Assembly: GCA_902564265.1 (NCBI GenBank)
Contig: CACFAI010000004.1
Span: forward strand, 52,348-116,347
Length of the DNA: 64,000 nucleotides
Source of the DNA: an uncultured Pelagibacteraceae bacterium
GTDB taxonomy: Bacteria; Pseudomonadota; Alphaproteobacteria; Pelagibacterales; Pelagibacteraceae
Reading direction: 5' to 3'
Part shown: positions 51,399 through 60,370 of the stretch, piece after piece
Layout: the number at the start of each line of letters is the position of its first letter
Numbering within the stretch: position 1 is the first letter of the stretch
Made by a program: the position numbers and the translations under genes
The notes under the pieces: model-generated
Seen by the model: only the letters and a program-made list of their open reading frames with translations
Told to the model about the DNA's origin: nothing
Databases searched by the model: none

Positions 51399-52523
51399 AT
51401 GTTTAAAGAAACAGCACTAAGCGGACAAACAACATTCTTTCAAAAATTAAGATCACTTGATTATATTCTTTTAGTCTGCATTTTAATATTAGGAGTAATA
51501 AGTTCTCTTGCAATGTATGCAACCGACGGAGGTGAACTCTTATACCATACAAAAAGTCATGTTTTAAGATTTATAATTTTCTTTATAATGATGTTTGTTC
51601 TTTCTTTCTTAAATATAAGATTTTGGCATGCAACTGGTTATTTTTTTTATATTATAGTTTTGGGATTACTTATATGGGCATCTCTCTACGGAATTACTGC
51701 CTCTGGTTCTCAAAGATGGGTCGATTTGTATTTTATAAATCTTCAACCGTCAGAATTGATGAAAATTGCTATTATAGTTTGTTTTGCAAAATTTTATCAC
51801 AGAGCACAGATAAATCAGATAAATAACTTTAAAAATTTACTTGTCCCGATGATGATATTGATTTTACCAATATTGTTAGTAGTCAGTCAACCTGACTTAG
51901 GTACCTCAATTTTAATTGCATTAAGCGGAATTATAGTGCTATGGCTTGCAGGTATTAACTTAAAATATTTTATATATTCAGGTTTATTTTTATTAATTTC
52001 ATTGCCTTTTGTTATTGCATTTTTAAAACCATATCAAAAACTTAGAATTTTAACTTTTTTTAATCCTGATAAAGATCCTTTAGGAGCAGGTTATCAAATT
52101 ATTCAATCTAAAATAGCTATAGGATCGGGTGGTCTTACTGGAAAAGGTTTTTTGAAGGGAACACAAGGTTACCTTGAATTTTTACCTGAGAAACATACAG
52201 ATTTTATTTTTACATTATTTTCTGAAGAGCATGGTTTTATCGGGTCGTTAGCACTTTTATTTATTTACGGTGTTATTATTTATAGGGTTATAGATATAGG
52301 GAAAAATGCTAGAAGTTTTTTTGGTAAATTGTTTTGTTTTGGATTTGCATCATCAATTTTTGTATTTATCACTGTAAATATGTCTATGGTTTTAGGTTTG
52401 TTGCCAATTGTTGGTTCCCCTTTACCGATAATGTCTTATGGCGGATCTTCAATGTTAGCAACGATGATTGGTTTTAGTATTGTGATGAGTACAAAAATTT
52501 ATCAAAAGCAACTTATTGCTTAA
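51399..52523 (+). CDS. rodA: Elongation peptidoglycan polymerase RodA (SEDS)
   Basis: A 374-residue SEDS glycosyltransferase with about ten membrane helices, GSQRWVDLYFINLQPSELMK near 107-126, QPDLGTS, the loop GKGFLKGTQGYLEFLPEKHTDF and the C-terminal PIMSYGGSSM. It is the polymerase partner of PBP2, encoded just upstream. Confidence 0.95.
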   Translation: MFKETALSGQTTFFQKLRSLDYILLVCILILGVISSLAMYATDGGELLYHTKSHVLRFIIFFIMMFVLSFLNIRFWHATGYFFYIIVLGLLIWASLYGITASGSQRWVDLYFINLQPSELMKIAIIVCFAKFYHRAQINQINNFKNLLVPMMILILPILLVVSQPDLGTSILIALSGIIVLWLAGINLKYFIYSGLFLLISLPFVIAFLKPYQKLRILTFFNPDKDPLGAGYQIIQSKIAIGSGGLTGKGFLKGTQGYLEFLPEKHTDFIFTLFSEEHGFIGSLALLFIYGVIIYRVIDIGKNARSFFGKLFCFGFASSIFVFITVNMSMVLGLLPIVGSPLPIMSYGGSSMLATMIGFSIVMSTKIYQKQLIA

Positions 52524-52565
52524 TTTGTCGCAATAATTTTTCTTTTTGATATTGTATCTTTAAGA

Positions 52566-53801
52566 ATGAGTAATACTAAAATTGGAATAGTAGGTGCTGG
52601 TATTCAAGGTGTATGTAACGCTTTATTTCTTCAAAAAAAAAACTATGAAGTACATCTTTTTGATAGGGAGGAACCTGGTTCAGCAGCATCTTATGGAAAT
52701 GCTGGTCATTTTTCACCTTACGCTTCTGTACCATTAAATAGACCAGACATATTAACAGATGTACCAGCTATGCTTATGAGTTCAACAGGACCATTAGCCT
52801 TAAAATGGAACTATGTTCCTAAAATGATTCCGTGGTTTTTTAAATTAATTAAAAATTGCACATCAAAAAAAATGATGCATACAGCTAAATATATGCATCA
52901 AATTTTGGATCTAGCATTACCTGCTTATGACGAACTATTTGATGAAATTGACCTAGATGGTTTGGTAAAAAAAAATGGCATAATGTATGTTTGGACCAAA
53001 AAAAATATAGCCAGTAGAGAATTGGAAATAAAAATAAGGGATCAACTTGGTGTAGAACAACAATTAGTCGGTCCAAAAGAAATAAGCGATCTTGAGCCGA
53101 ATTTAAAAAAATTTTATCATGGCGGAGTTTTTTATCCTAACGCTAGACATACTATAAACCCAAAGAAAGTATTATTGAAATTATTTGATCTTTTTTTAAA
53201 AAAAGGCGGTAAATTCAAAAAAATTAACGTAGAAAATATAATATTCAATGGCGACACACCAATTATAAAGACTATCAATGATCAAATAGTTTTTGATAAA
53301 ATAGTTGTTGCATGTGGGGCATTTTCAAAAAAACTAACTGATAATTTAAATGAAAAAATTCCTTTAGATACCGAAAGGGGATATCATGTTCACTTTAAAA
53401 ACTGTCAACATCTAATTTCAAGACCTGTTGTTTTTGCAAATAGAGGCTTCGGTATGACACCAATGGAGCAAGGTTTAAGAGTTGTTGGGACCGTAGAATT
53501 TGGAGGATTAAATAATCCACTTTCTAAATCTAGAATTAAAAATTTAATAGATAATGCAAAATATATGCTGGATGGATTACCAGAGCACGAGGATGAATGG
53601 CTAGGTTTTAGGCCAACGCTACCTGACTTTTTACCAATTATTGGAAGTTCAAAAAATCATAAAAATGTTTATTATTCATTTGGTCATCATCATTTAGGAT
53701 GGACTTTAGGTGCAATTTCGGGAAAAATAGTATCAAAAATGATTTCTGGAGAAAAATCCAATTTAGATTTAGAACCTTACAGTTCGGTAAGGTTTAGTTA
53801 G
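52566..53801 (+). CDS. FAD-dependent D-amino-acid dehydrogenase-like oxidoreductase
   Basis: A 411-residue flavoprotein of the DAO family. The dinucleotide-binding GAGIQG is at 10-15, then DREEPGSAASYGNAGHFSP, characteristic of DadA-type D-amino-acid dehydrogenases, and the C-terminal FGHHHLGWTLGAISGKIVS. Substrates of this group include D-alanine, hydroxyproline and sarcosine-like compounds; the sequence does not decide. It is first of a run of five plus-strand genes with small or no gaps. Confidence 0.82.
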   Translation: MSNTKIGIVGAGIQGVCNALFLQKKNYEVHLFDREEPGSAASYGNAGHFSPYASVPLNRPDILTDVPAMLMSSTGPLALKWNYVPKMIPWFFKLIKNCTSKKMMHTAKYMHQILDLALPAYDELFDEIDLDGLVKKNGIMYVWTKKNIASRELEIKIRDQLGVEQQLVGPKEISDLEPNLKKFYHGGVFYPNARHTINPKKVLLKLFDLFLKKGGKFKKINVENIIFNGDTPIIKTINDQIVFDKIVVACGAFSKKLTDNLNEKIPLDTERGYHVHFKNCQHLISRPVVFANRGFGMTPMEQGLRVVGTVEFGGLNNPLSKSRIKNLIDNAKYMLDGLPEHEDEWLGFRPTLPDFLPIIGSSKNHKNVYYSFGHHHLGWTLGAISGKIVSKMISGEKSNLDLEPYSSVRFS

Positions 53802-53803
53802 AC

Positions 53804-54700
53804 TTGATAAGAAAAATTAATTTTGCTTATATATTTCTTTTTTTAGCAGTTTTATTTTGGTCTGGAAATTTTTTGGTTGGAAAATATGCTAGTTACCATG
53901 AGATTCCACCATTTTCTTTAAATTTTTATAGATGGTTATTTGCGTGGCTTATTTTGATACCATTTACATATAATGAAATTATTCTTTACAAAAATTATAT
54001 AATAGATAATTATAAATTTTTTGTTTTGTTAGGAATAACAAGTGTTACAGTTTTTAATTCCATAGTTTATTATTCACTAAACTTTACCCAAGTTATTAGT
54101 GGTGTGCTTATGATTTCAACAATTCCAGTAATGATTATGTTCATTTCTTCAATATTAAAGATTGAGAAAACTAACAAATTTCAATTGATTGGAGTGATAT
54201 TATCATTTTTAGGTGTCATTACAATTATTACAAAAGCTAATTTTGAAGTTTTAAGAAATTTAAATTTTAATAAAGGTGATTTAACTATGGTTGTTGCAAT
54301 GTTATCTTGGGCGACATATTCGGCCCTACTTAAAATGAAAAAACATGACGTATCTCAGCTTTGTCTATTACAAATAATTATTTCTTTTGGTCTACTATTT
54401 TTAATTCCAGTTTATATTTTTGAGTTTATTTTAGGTTATCGTATTAAAATTAACTTACCTTTTACGCTAACTCTCGCTTATGTTGTTTTATTTCCAGGCC
54501 TTTTATCATTCATATGTTGGATCAAAGGAATTTCATTGATTGGTCCAAATAGATCAGGAATTTTTTTACACTTAATGCCAATATTAAGTGCGATAATGGC
54601 AATGATTATTTTTGATGAGAGATTTATGTTTTTTCATGCATTGGGAGCTTTGTTTATTTTAAGTGGGATATTAATATCTAATAAGAGAATAAGTAATTAA
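53804..54700 (+). CDS. EamA/DMT family transporter
   Basis: A 298-residue protein with ten predicted membrane helices in two EamA repeats (about 8-140 and 160-295). Such carriers export or import amino acids and other metabolites. The start is a TTG at 53804, two bases after the previous stop; there is an upstream in-frame stop and no nearby ATG, and the first helix begins at once. Association with the D-amino-acid dehydrogenase suggests a related substrate. Confidence 0.82.
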   Translation: MIRKINFAYIFLFLAVLFWSGNFLVGKYASYHEIPPFSLNFYRWLFAWLILIPFTYNEIILYKNYIIDNYKFFVLLGITSVTVFNSIVYYSLNFTQVISGVLMISTIPVMIMFISSILKIEKTNKFQLIGVILSFLGVITIITKANFEVLRNLNFNKGDLTMVVAMLSWATYSALLKMKKHDVSQLCLLQIIISFGLLFLIPVYIFEFILGYRIKINLPFTLTLAYVVLFPGLLSFICWIKGISLIGPNRSGIFLHLMPILSAIMAMIIFDERFMFFHALGALFILSGILISNKRISN

Positions 54701-55594
54701 ATGGTTTTACCAATAATAAATCACGATGACTATGTTGCAAAAATAAACGATGATAACAAATTTCCTATTAAAAAATTTGGCGAGCTTGCAAAATATCTTA
54801 TAAGCGAAGGTGTTACAAAAAAATTTATACAACCTGAATTTTGTTCTGTAGAAACATTAAGTAAAGCGCATTCAGTAGACTATATAAATAAGATTAAAAA
54901 TAAGAATTTAGATACCCAGTCTCAAAAAAAAATAGGCTTTCCTTTAAATGATAGCGTGGTTAATAGATCATTTAGAGCTACAGGTGGAACAGTCTTAGCA
55001 AGTAAATTGGCTTTACAAAATCGTTTATCGTGTAACACAGCAGGCGGAAGTCATCATGCAACACGAGATGAGGGAGCAGGTTATTGTGTTTTCAATGATG
55101 TAGCAGTTGCAGCTAATCATGTGCTTTCAAAAAAAACTATTAAAAAAGTATTGATAATTGACCTGGATGTTCATCAAGGAAATGGGAATTCTGAAATTTT
55201 TAAAAATGATAGATCAGTTTTTACTTTTAGTATGCACTGTAAATCAAATTATCCAGCCAAAAAATCAAACAGCGATCTAGATGTTGAATTGAAAGATAAT
55301 ACTGAAGACAAGGAATATATTAATGTTTTGAAAAAGAATTTGTTTATTTTAAACAAAGAAAACTTCGATTTGATTTTTTACATTGCTGGAGTAGACATTC
55401 ATTATAATGATAGATTAGGCAAATTAAAAATCACAGATGAAGGTATAAAAAATAGAGAAGAATTAGTAATTTCAAATTTTTTTGATAAAAAAACACCATT
55501 ATGTGGAGTATTGGGCGGTGGGTATAACAAAGATTTTAAAAAATTAGTTGAGCTTCATGCAATTTTACATAAATCTTGTGCATCAATATTATGA
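54701..55594 (+). CDS. Histone-deacetylase-superfamily amidohydrolase
   Basis: A 297-residue zinc hydrolase of the HDAC/acetylpolyamine amidohydrolase/acetoin-utilisation group. It shows the paired histidines (AGGSHHATRDEGAGYCVFND), the metal-binding IDLDVHQGNG, and a second aspartate in AGVDIHYNDRLG, plus GGGY near the end. Bacterial members remove acetyl groups from small molecules or proteins; the substrate is unknown. It starts directly after the transporter stop and overlaps msrB by four bases (ATGA). Confidence 0.85.
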   Translation: MVLPIINHDDYVAKINDDNKFPIKKFGELAKYLISEGVTKKFIQPEFCSVETLSKAHSVDYINKIKNKNLDTQSQKKIGFPLNDSVVNRSFRATGGTVLASKLALQNRLSCNTAGGSHHATRDEGAGYCVFNDVAVAANHVLSKKTIKKVLIIDLDVHQGNGNSEIFKNDRSVFTFSMHCKSNYPAKKSNSDLDVELKDNTEDKEYINVLKKNLFILNKENFDLIFYIAGVDIHYNDRLGKLKITDEGIKNREELVISNFFDKKTPLCGVLGGGYNKDFKKLVELHAILHKSCASIL

Positions 55595-55962
55595 AAAAAA
55601 TTAATTCAAAACTTTCTTCAGAACAAAAATTAATTCTATTTGAAGAGGGTACTGAAAGACCAGGTTCAAGTATATTAAATGAAGAAAAAAGAGAAGGATC
55701 ATATCACTGTGTAAATTGTGATGTAAAATTATTCGACTCTAGTTCAAAATACGAAAGTGGTTCCGGTTGGCCTTCGTTTTACGACTCTTTACCCAACGTG
55801 TTTGAAACAAAAACTGATCATCATATTGGTTACGCAAGAACAGAATATCATTGTAAAAATTGCGGTGGTCATCATGGACATATATTTAATGATGGACCTA
55901 AACCAACTGGAAAAAGATTTTGTAATAATGGTGCCTGTCTAAACTTTAAGCCTATAAAATGA
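55591..55962 (+). CDS. msrB: Peptide methionine-R-sulfoxide reductase MsrB
   Basis: A 123-residue repair enzyme for oxidised methionine. Zinc cysteines C40/C43 (YHCVNC) and C88/C91 (YHCKNCGGHHGHIF), GWPSF (59-63) and the catalytic C111 in KRFCNNGAC are all visible. The ATG at 55591 overlaps the upstream stop as ATGA and is chosen over an in-frame ATG at 55576. Confidence 0.95.
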   Translation: MKKINSKLSSEQKLILFEEGTERPGSSILNEEKREGSYHCVNCDVKLFDSSSKYESGSGWPSFYDSLPNVFETKTDHHIGYARTEYHCKNCGGHHGHIFNDGPKPTGKRFCNNGACLNFKPIK

Positions 55963-56300
55963 TTATTCAATATACCCTTTTTTTATTTGGTTTAATTTGG
56001 TCATTCTCAATTATTAAAACCCAATCAATTTTTAACAAAAAAGTCGGATTAATATTTAAAATATTTATTTCAAAAATTTCTTGGTTTTCTTTTTTAGTTG
56101 CTTGTTATTTTGGATTTAAAAATTTTTCAATCAAACTGAGTTTAGTTGGGATTTTTGTAAGTATATTGTTTGTTCAATTAAGTTTTACGTTTATAAAAAA
56201 GAAACTTTTAGAAACGTTTGATGAACAAAAATTGCTTAGATTTAAGACTTTTTTTGAAATTTCTTTAATAATTTTGATACTTTATTTTATTTTATTCTAG
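55959..56300 (+). CDS. Small integral membrane protein, unknown
   Basis: I do not recognise this 113-residue protein. It has three to four hydrophobic segments (about 1-18, 38-50, 60-78 and 96-112) separated by lysine-rich loops. It overlaps msrB by four bases and the convergent glutaredoxin gene by nine, so it is translated in the msrB unit. No functional motif is seen. Confidence 0.55.
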   Translation: MIIQYTLFLFGLIWSFSIIKTQSIFNKKVGLIFKIFISKISWFSFLVACYFGFKNFSIKLSLVGIFVSILFVQLSFTFIKKKLLETFDEQKLLRFKTFFEISLIILILYFILF

Positions 56301-56546
56301 AAGTTTTTTTAGTTTGTTTTCTTTTTCTAAAGCCCTTAATTCGGTGTAACCTCCAACGTGGTGGTCACCAAAAAAGATTTGAGGGATGGTTCTTTGGCCC
56401 TTAGATTTTTTAATCATCTCATCTCTTATGTTTTCACCAGATGAAACATCTATTTCATTAAATTTTAATTTATTTCTTTCAAGCAATCTTTTTGCAGCAT
56501 TACAAAAATTGCAAGAAGGACCTGTATAAATGAGAATATTTTTCAT
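56292..56546 (-). CDS. grxC: Glutaredoxin (GrxC-like)
   Basis: An 84-residue thioredoxin-fold oxidoreductase using glutathione. The active site reads C12-N-F-C15 (GPSCNFCNAAKRLL) instead of the usual CPYC. Cis-proline in RTIPQIFFGDHHVGGYTEL and the GG turn complete the glutathione site. It forms a pair with the DUF2805-type gene three bases upstream. Confidence 0.93.
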   Translation of the reverse strand: MKNILIYTGPSCNFCNAAKRLLERNKLKFNEIDVSSGENIRDEMIKKSKGQRTIPQIFFGDHHVGGYTELRALEKENKLKKLLE

Positions 56547-56549
56547 TTC

Positions 56550-56843
56550 TTAAATATATTCATTTTTTTTTATTTTTCTTCTTATTTCTTTTCTTAACAA
56601 TTCAAATTTTTTTCTATGTTTGATGCTTTGGTTTTTTGCTCTTTTTCTCCAAAGTTTAAAAGAAGAGGGTTTCAATTTTTTCCTCATTAATTTGATTACG
56701 TCACTTTCAGAATATCCAGATCTTTTTTTTATCTCCTCAAAAGTGATGCGGTCCGCCCAGGCAGCCCACACAACCCAATCTGGACTCATAGAATTTGGCT
56801 CTGGATTTTTGACCTTTGTAATGGGTCTGTGACCTTTTTTCAT
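56550..56843 (-). CDS. TIGR03643/DUF2805 family small basic protein
   Basis: A 97-residue basic protein with SPDWVVWAAWADRITFEEIKKRSG and VIKLMRKKLKPSSFKLWRKR, the pattern of the TIGR03643 (DUF2805) family. It looks like a small helix-turn-helix fold rich in lysine and arginine. No function is established to my knowledge; nucleic-acid binding is a guess from charge. Co-directional with grxC. Confidence 0.75.
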   Translation of the reverse strand: MKKGHRPITKVKNPEPNSMSPDWVVWAAWADRITFEEIKKRSGYSESDVIKLMRKKLKPSSFKLWRKRAKNQSIKHRKKFELLRKEIRRKIKKNEYI

Positions 56844-57034
56844 AATTTATTAATAAATATTAAAAATTTGCTTAATGCAATTTTTATGGAGTGTGATATA
56901 TTGGATTTAGATAGTCCTATCTAGCCATCTTTAGCTCCCGGTTTTTTAGGACTATCCTTCAAAAAAGCCTCTAAGTGTAATTTTTAGCACCACATCAATA
57001 TTTTAGTTTTTGTGATAATAATATTCTTAATATT
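56844..57034. other. Divergent intergenic region with a large inverted repeat
   Basis: The 191-base gap lies between the DUF2805 gene (minus) and the proC-like gene (plus). GATAGTCCT (56910-56918) is repeated as its exact reverse complement AGGACTATC (56948-56956) around a 29-base loop. An overlapping palindrome TAGATA-GTCC-TATCTA (56908-56923) offers an alternative fold. The rest is A/T-rich. It may be a structured leader, a small RNA gene, or a protein-binding site. Confidence 0.45.
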
Positions 57035-57802
57035 ATGAAATTAGGATTTATAGGAACTGGTGAAATTACAAAAGCTGTAGTTATTGGCATCTTAAGATCG
57101 AAATTAAGGTTTAAAAAAATTTATTTATCAGAAAGAAATAAAAAAATTTCTTCTTTTTTAAGAAAAAAAAATAAAAAAATTCAAATTGAAAAAGACAACC
57201 AGCAAATAATCGATAAATCAGACTGGGTTTTTTTAGCTGTTACGCCAAAGGTGGGCAATCAAATCATCGGAAAACTAAATTTTAAAAAAAAACAAGTCAT
57301 TATTAGCTTTATTTCAACAATACAACTTCTAAGATTGAAAAAATTGACTAAAAATAATACTGATATTGTCCGAGCAATTCCTTTGCCGCCAATATCTCTA
57401 AGAAAAGGTCCAGTTCCAATATTTCCACCAAATAAAAAAGTAAAAAAATTTTTTTCTCACTTAGGTACAGTCATTGAAATAAATAATGAAAAAAGATCTC
57501 TAAATTTCTGGTCAACATCTGGAATGATGGCCCCATTCTATGAACTTTTAAACACTTTATCCAATTGGCTTATTTCAAAAGGTGTTAAAAAAAGTAACGC
57601 ACAAAGTTATATTACTTCGCTATTCATAGCTTTATCTGAAAGTGCACATAGTCATTCAAATAAAGATTTATCGATTTTAGTGAAAAACTCACAAACTCCT
57701 GGAGGACTTAATGAACAAGCTGTGCGATCATTAAGAAAATTGAAATTTTATAGTTCCACTGATAAAACCTTAAATGAAATCCTTAAAAGATTAAAAAAAT
57801 AA
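57035..57802 (+). CDS. proC: Pyrroline-5-carboxylate reductase-like protein
   Basis: A 255-residue ProC-family protein with N-terminal Rossmann GFIGTGEITKAV (4-15), SDWVFLAVTP near 64 and the C-terminal helical domain with LVKNSQTPGGLNEQAVRSL. ProC reduces pyrroline-5-carboxylate to proline. The family also includes paralogues with other roles, so true ProC activity is likely but not proven. Confidence 0.8.
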   Translation: MKLGFIGTGEITKAVVIGILRSKLRFKKIYLSERNKKISSFLRKKNKKIQIEKDNQQIIDKSDWVFLAVTPKVGNQIIGKLNFKKKQVIISFISTIQLLRLKKLTKNNTDIVRAIPLPPISLRKGPVPIFPPNKKVKKFFSHLGTVIEINNEKRSLNFWSTSGMMAPFYELLNTLSNWLISKGVKKSNAQSYITSLFIALSESAHSHSNKDLSILVKNSQTPGGLNEQAVRSLRKLKFYSSTDKTLNEILKRLKK

Positions 57803-57807
57803 ATAAA

Positions 57808-58422
57808 ATGCGAGAAATTCTAAAAAACGTAAAAGAAAAACTGATTTCCAAATATTCAAAAAGTGACAATCCAAAAAAGTTTAAACCAAGACTAAAAGCT
57901 AGAATAAGAAAAAATAAACGTTTACTTGTTAAAAACATAGATAACTTTTTTGATTGGATTAAGGGAGCCGAAATTGTTGAGCTTAAAAAATGTAATACTA
58001 GCGAGGATCCTGTAAGACCTGAACTGGATAATAAATTTAGAACTAGTTATGGTAGAAAAATTTATGGAGTAAAATATAAAGGTGAAATTCATGCTGTAAT
58101 GTGTTTTGCTTTTACTAATGAAATACCAAAAAGTGTTGAAGAATTAGATATGATGAGCAAAGATGCTTTTCTTCAAAGTATCCGTAGAGACTATCAAGTA
58201 GGAAAAATAGCGATTGCATATACAGTATGGTCAAAAAAAAGAGGTGGAGGTAAATTAATTGTAAAAGAGGTATTCAAATTAATTAAAAAAACACATCATT
58301 TAAATCGGCTTATTACTTTATCACCACTCACAGAAATGGCTCGAAAGTTTCATTTAAGTAATGGAGCTGTTCAAATACAAGTTAATGAGACTACCCAAAA
58401 CTTTGAATACGAAAAAGTTTGA
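57808..58422 (+). CDS. GNAT-like protein, unknown substrate
   Basis: A 204-residue protein I cannot name. A basic N-terminus (about 1-45) precedes an alpha/beta region. The stretch VGKIAIAYTVWSKKRGGGKLIVKEVFKLIKK (near 131-161) has the position and glycine-basic turn of a GNAT acetyl-CoA loop, and the C-terminal LTEMARKFHLSNGAVQIQ resembles the last GNAT helix and strand. It follows the proC-like gene by five bases and is probably co-transcribed. Some phage proteins have the same layout. Confidence 0.5.
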   Translation: MREILKNVKEKLISKYSKSDNPKKFKPRLKARIRKNKRLLVKNIDNFFDWIKGAEIVELKKCNTSEDPVRPELDNKFRTSYGRKIYGVKYKGEIHAVMCFAFTNEIPKSVEELDMMSKDAFLQSIRRDYQVGKIAIAYTVWSKKRGGGKLIVKEVFKLIKKTHHLNRLITLSPLTEMARKFHLSNGAVQIQVNETTQNFEYEKV

Positions 58423-58481
58423 AGTTCTTTTTCAAATGAAATACGCTTGAAAAGTTAATTCTTAAAATAGGAATCTAACTA

Positions 58482-59660
58482 ATGAACAGAAACTTATTCG
58501 TACTTTTTTTTAGTCAAATTTTTAGCTTTACAGCCGCACCAGTAACAGTTTTTCTAAGCGGTATTATTGGATCACAAATAAGCCCTTTGAAATCTTTATC
58601 AACTTTACCAATGTCAATATCTGTTGTTGGTATCGCACTGGGGGCAATTGTTGCCACCAAAACAATGAGTTTATTAGGAAGAAGGACAGGTTTTATTATT
58701 GCAGCTATTTCTAATTCTTTAGTTTCGTTATTGGCCGCATATTCAGTTATGTCTCAGAATTTTATTTTATATTGCATAGCAAATTTTTTTATTGGGGTTG
58801 GAATGGCTTTTACCCATCAATATCGATTTGCTGCAGCTGAAAGTGTTGATAAAGAGAAAATACCGAAAGCAATTTCAATAATTCTTTTAGGAGGTATAGT
58901 TTCAGCATTTATTGGTCCAGGAACAGCAAATTTAACAAAAAACTTTTTGTCAGAACAATTATATGTTGGTTCATATGTATCCCTTGCGGTGTATATGTTT
59001 CTGCCAGCTATTCTTTTTTTATTTTACAAAAACAATACAATCGAAAAAAAAGATATAAGTTTTATTGGTAGAGGCTATTTTGAAATCATTTCTCAACCTA
59101 GATTTTTACAAGCAATGGTGGCAAGTGCATTTGGATATGCAATAATGACCTTTTTGATGACTGCTACTCCAATAAGCATGCATGTAATGGAAAATATGTC
59201 ATTAGATAAGACAAGTTTTGTTATTCAGATGCATGTTGCATCAATGTTTTTACCATCTCTAATAACTGGAAATTTGATAAAGAAATTCGGACATAGCAAA
59301 ATTATGTATGTTGGCCTGTTACTTTATGGTGTAACAATAGTCTTAAGTTTACTTGACCAAACTTTTTTTAATTATTTAATTGCTCTGATTTTTCTTGGGT
59401 TTGGCTGGAATTTTTTATTCATATCGGGAACAAGTCTCCTGGTAACAACTTACAAAGAGCACGAAAAGTTTAAAGCTCAAGGTTTAAACGATTTTGTAGT
59501 TTATTCAGTACACGCAATAGGAAGTTTATCAGCTGGTATATTATTAGTCTTAACTAATTGGAAGTTAATGAACATTATCTGTATCCCTTTAATGGCAATT
59601 ATTTTGATTACAATATTTAGAGCTGAATTTATTGAAAAAAAAACTAGAAATACTTTTTAA
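58482..59660 (+). CDS. Major facilitator superfamily transporter
   Basis: A 392-residue protein with about twelve membrane helices, a GRRTGFIIAAISNSL stretch after helix 2 (the MFS signature loop) and a central charged loop near 190. The helix pattern is that of YfkF/uncharacterised MFS permeases. Substrate not known. It overlaps the convergent TerC gene by 17 bases. Confidence 0.85.
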   Translation: MNRNLFVLFFSQIFSFTAAPVTVFLSGIIGSQISPLKSLSTLPMSISVVGIALGAIVATKTMSLLGRRTGFIIAAISNSLVSLLAAYSVMSQNFILYCIANFFIGVGMAFTHQYRFAAAESVDKEKIPKAISIILLGGIVSAFIGPGTANLTKNFLSEQLYVGSYVSLAVYMFLPAILFLFYKNNTIEKKDISFIGRGYFEIISQPRFLQAMVASAFGYAIMTFLMTATPISMHVMENMSLDKTSFVIQMHVASMFLPSLITGNLIKKFGHSKIMYVGLLLYGVTIVLSLLDQTFFNYLIALIFLGFGWNFLFISGTSLLVTTYKEHEKFKAQGLNDFVVYSVHAIGSLSAGILLVLTNWKLMNIICIPLMAIILITIFRAEFIEKKTRNTF

Positions 59661-60255
59661 AATCCTCAGCTACCTTTAGTATTTCTAAATCTACAAGCCC
59701 TCCAATTATTAATTGAATAGCTACAATTAAAATAAATGCCAAACCTATATAAGCTATCCACAAATGTTTTTGAATGTAGTTTGCAAGATAAGTTGCAAGC
59801 GCGCCGGTTAAAATGACTGACAAAACCAAACCAAAAACCATAAATCCAAAATTTCCTTTTGCAGCACCAACTACCCCAATTACATTATCAAAACTGATCG
59901 TTATATCTGCAAAAAGAACTTTGTAGACACTTTGAATGTATGAAGGTTCCTTTGAAACTTTAGTTGGGGATTTAATTTTTTTAATCTCAAATAAATCTTT
60001 TCTTAAATCATTAACAATCCAAACTAAAAGTAAACCCCCTAAAATTTTGATAAAATAAAATTTAAATAAGTAAGTTGCGAATACAGCAAAAATAACTTTA
60101 AAAACTAAAGCACCTGCAACACCCCACAATATTATTTGTTTTCTGTGTTTTGGAACAAAATTAGCCGCTATAAGTCCAATTATGATTGCGTTGTCTGCAG
60201 CCAGAATTATATCTATAAAGATAATTTGTAAGAGTATGATAGATTGTTCAATCAA
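59644..60255 (-). CDS. TerC family integral membrane protein
   Basis: A 203-residue protein with about six helices and conserved membrane-embedded acids: DIILAADNAIIIG near 15-27 and DITISFDNVIGVVGAAKGN in the second half, the paired Asp-Asn motifs of TerC/YjbE proteins. Members are linked to metal (manganese) export. The start is a TTG at 60255; an in-frame stop lies just upstream and no ATG is near. Confidence 0.82.
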   Translation of the reverse strand: MIEQSIILLQIIFIDIILAADNAIIIGLIAANFVPKHRKQIILWGVAGALVFKVIFAVFATYLFKFYFIKILGGLLLVWIVNDLRKDLFEIKKIKSPTKVSKEPSYIQSVYKVLFADITISFDNVIGVVGAAKGNFGFMVFGLVLSVILTGALATYLANYIQKHLWIAYIGLAFILIVAIQLIIGGLVDLEILKVAEDFKKYF

Positions 60256-60360
60256 GATTGCTTAATAATATAAAATTTTTAATATAATTCAATTAAAAGT
60301 AGTGAAAATTTTTATTGATTTAAGGATTTAGACATAATCAAATACCTTTTTAATAAATTA

Positions 60361-60366
60361 AGGAGG
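60361..60366 (+). promoter_or_regulatory. Strong ribosome binding site of the TRAP binding protein
   Basis: AGGAGG is four bases before the ATG at 60371. A perfect Shine-Dalgarno sequence is rare in this window and fits the high level of periplasmic binding proteins in such cells. Confidence 0.7.
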
Positions 60367-60370
60367 AGAA

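Noticed and set aside
56908..56956. Intrinsic terminator for the DUF2805 gene or proC-like gene
   Set aside because: The repeat encloses a 29-base loop and is not followed by a T-tract at the stem on either strand, and both flanking genes point away from it.
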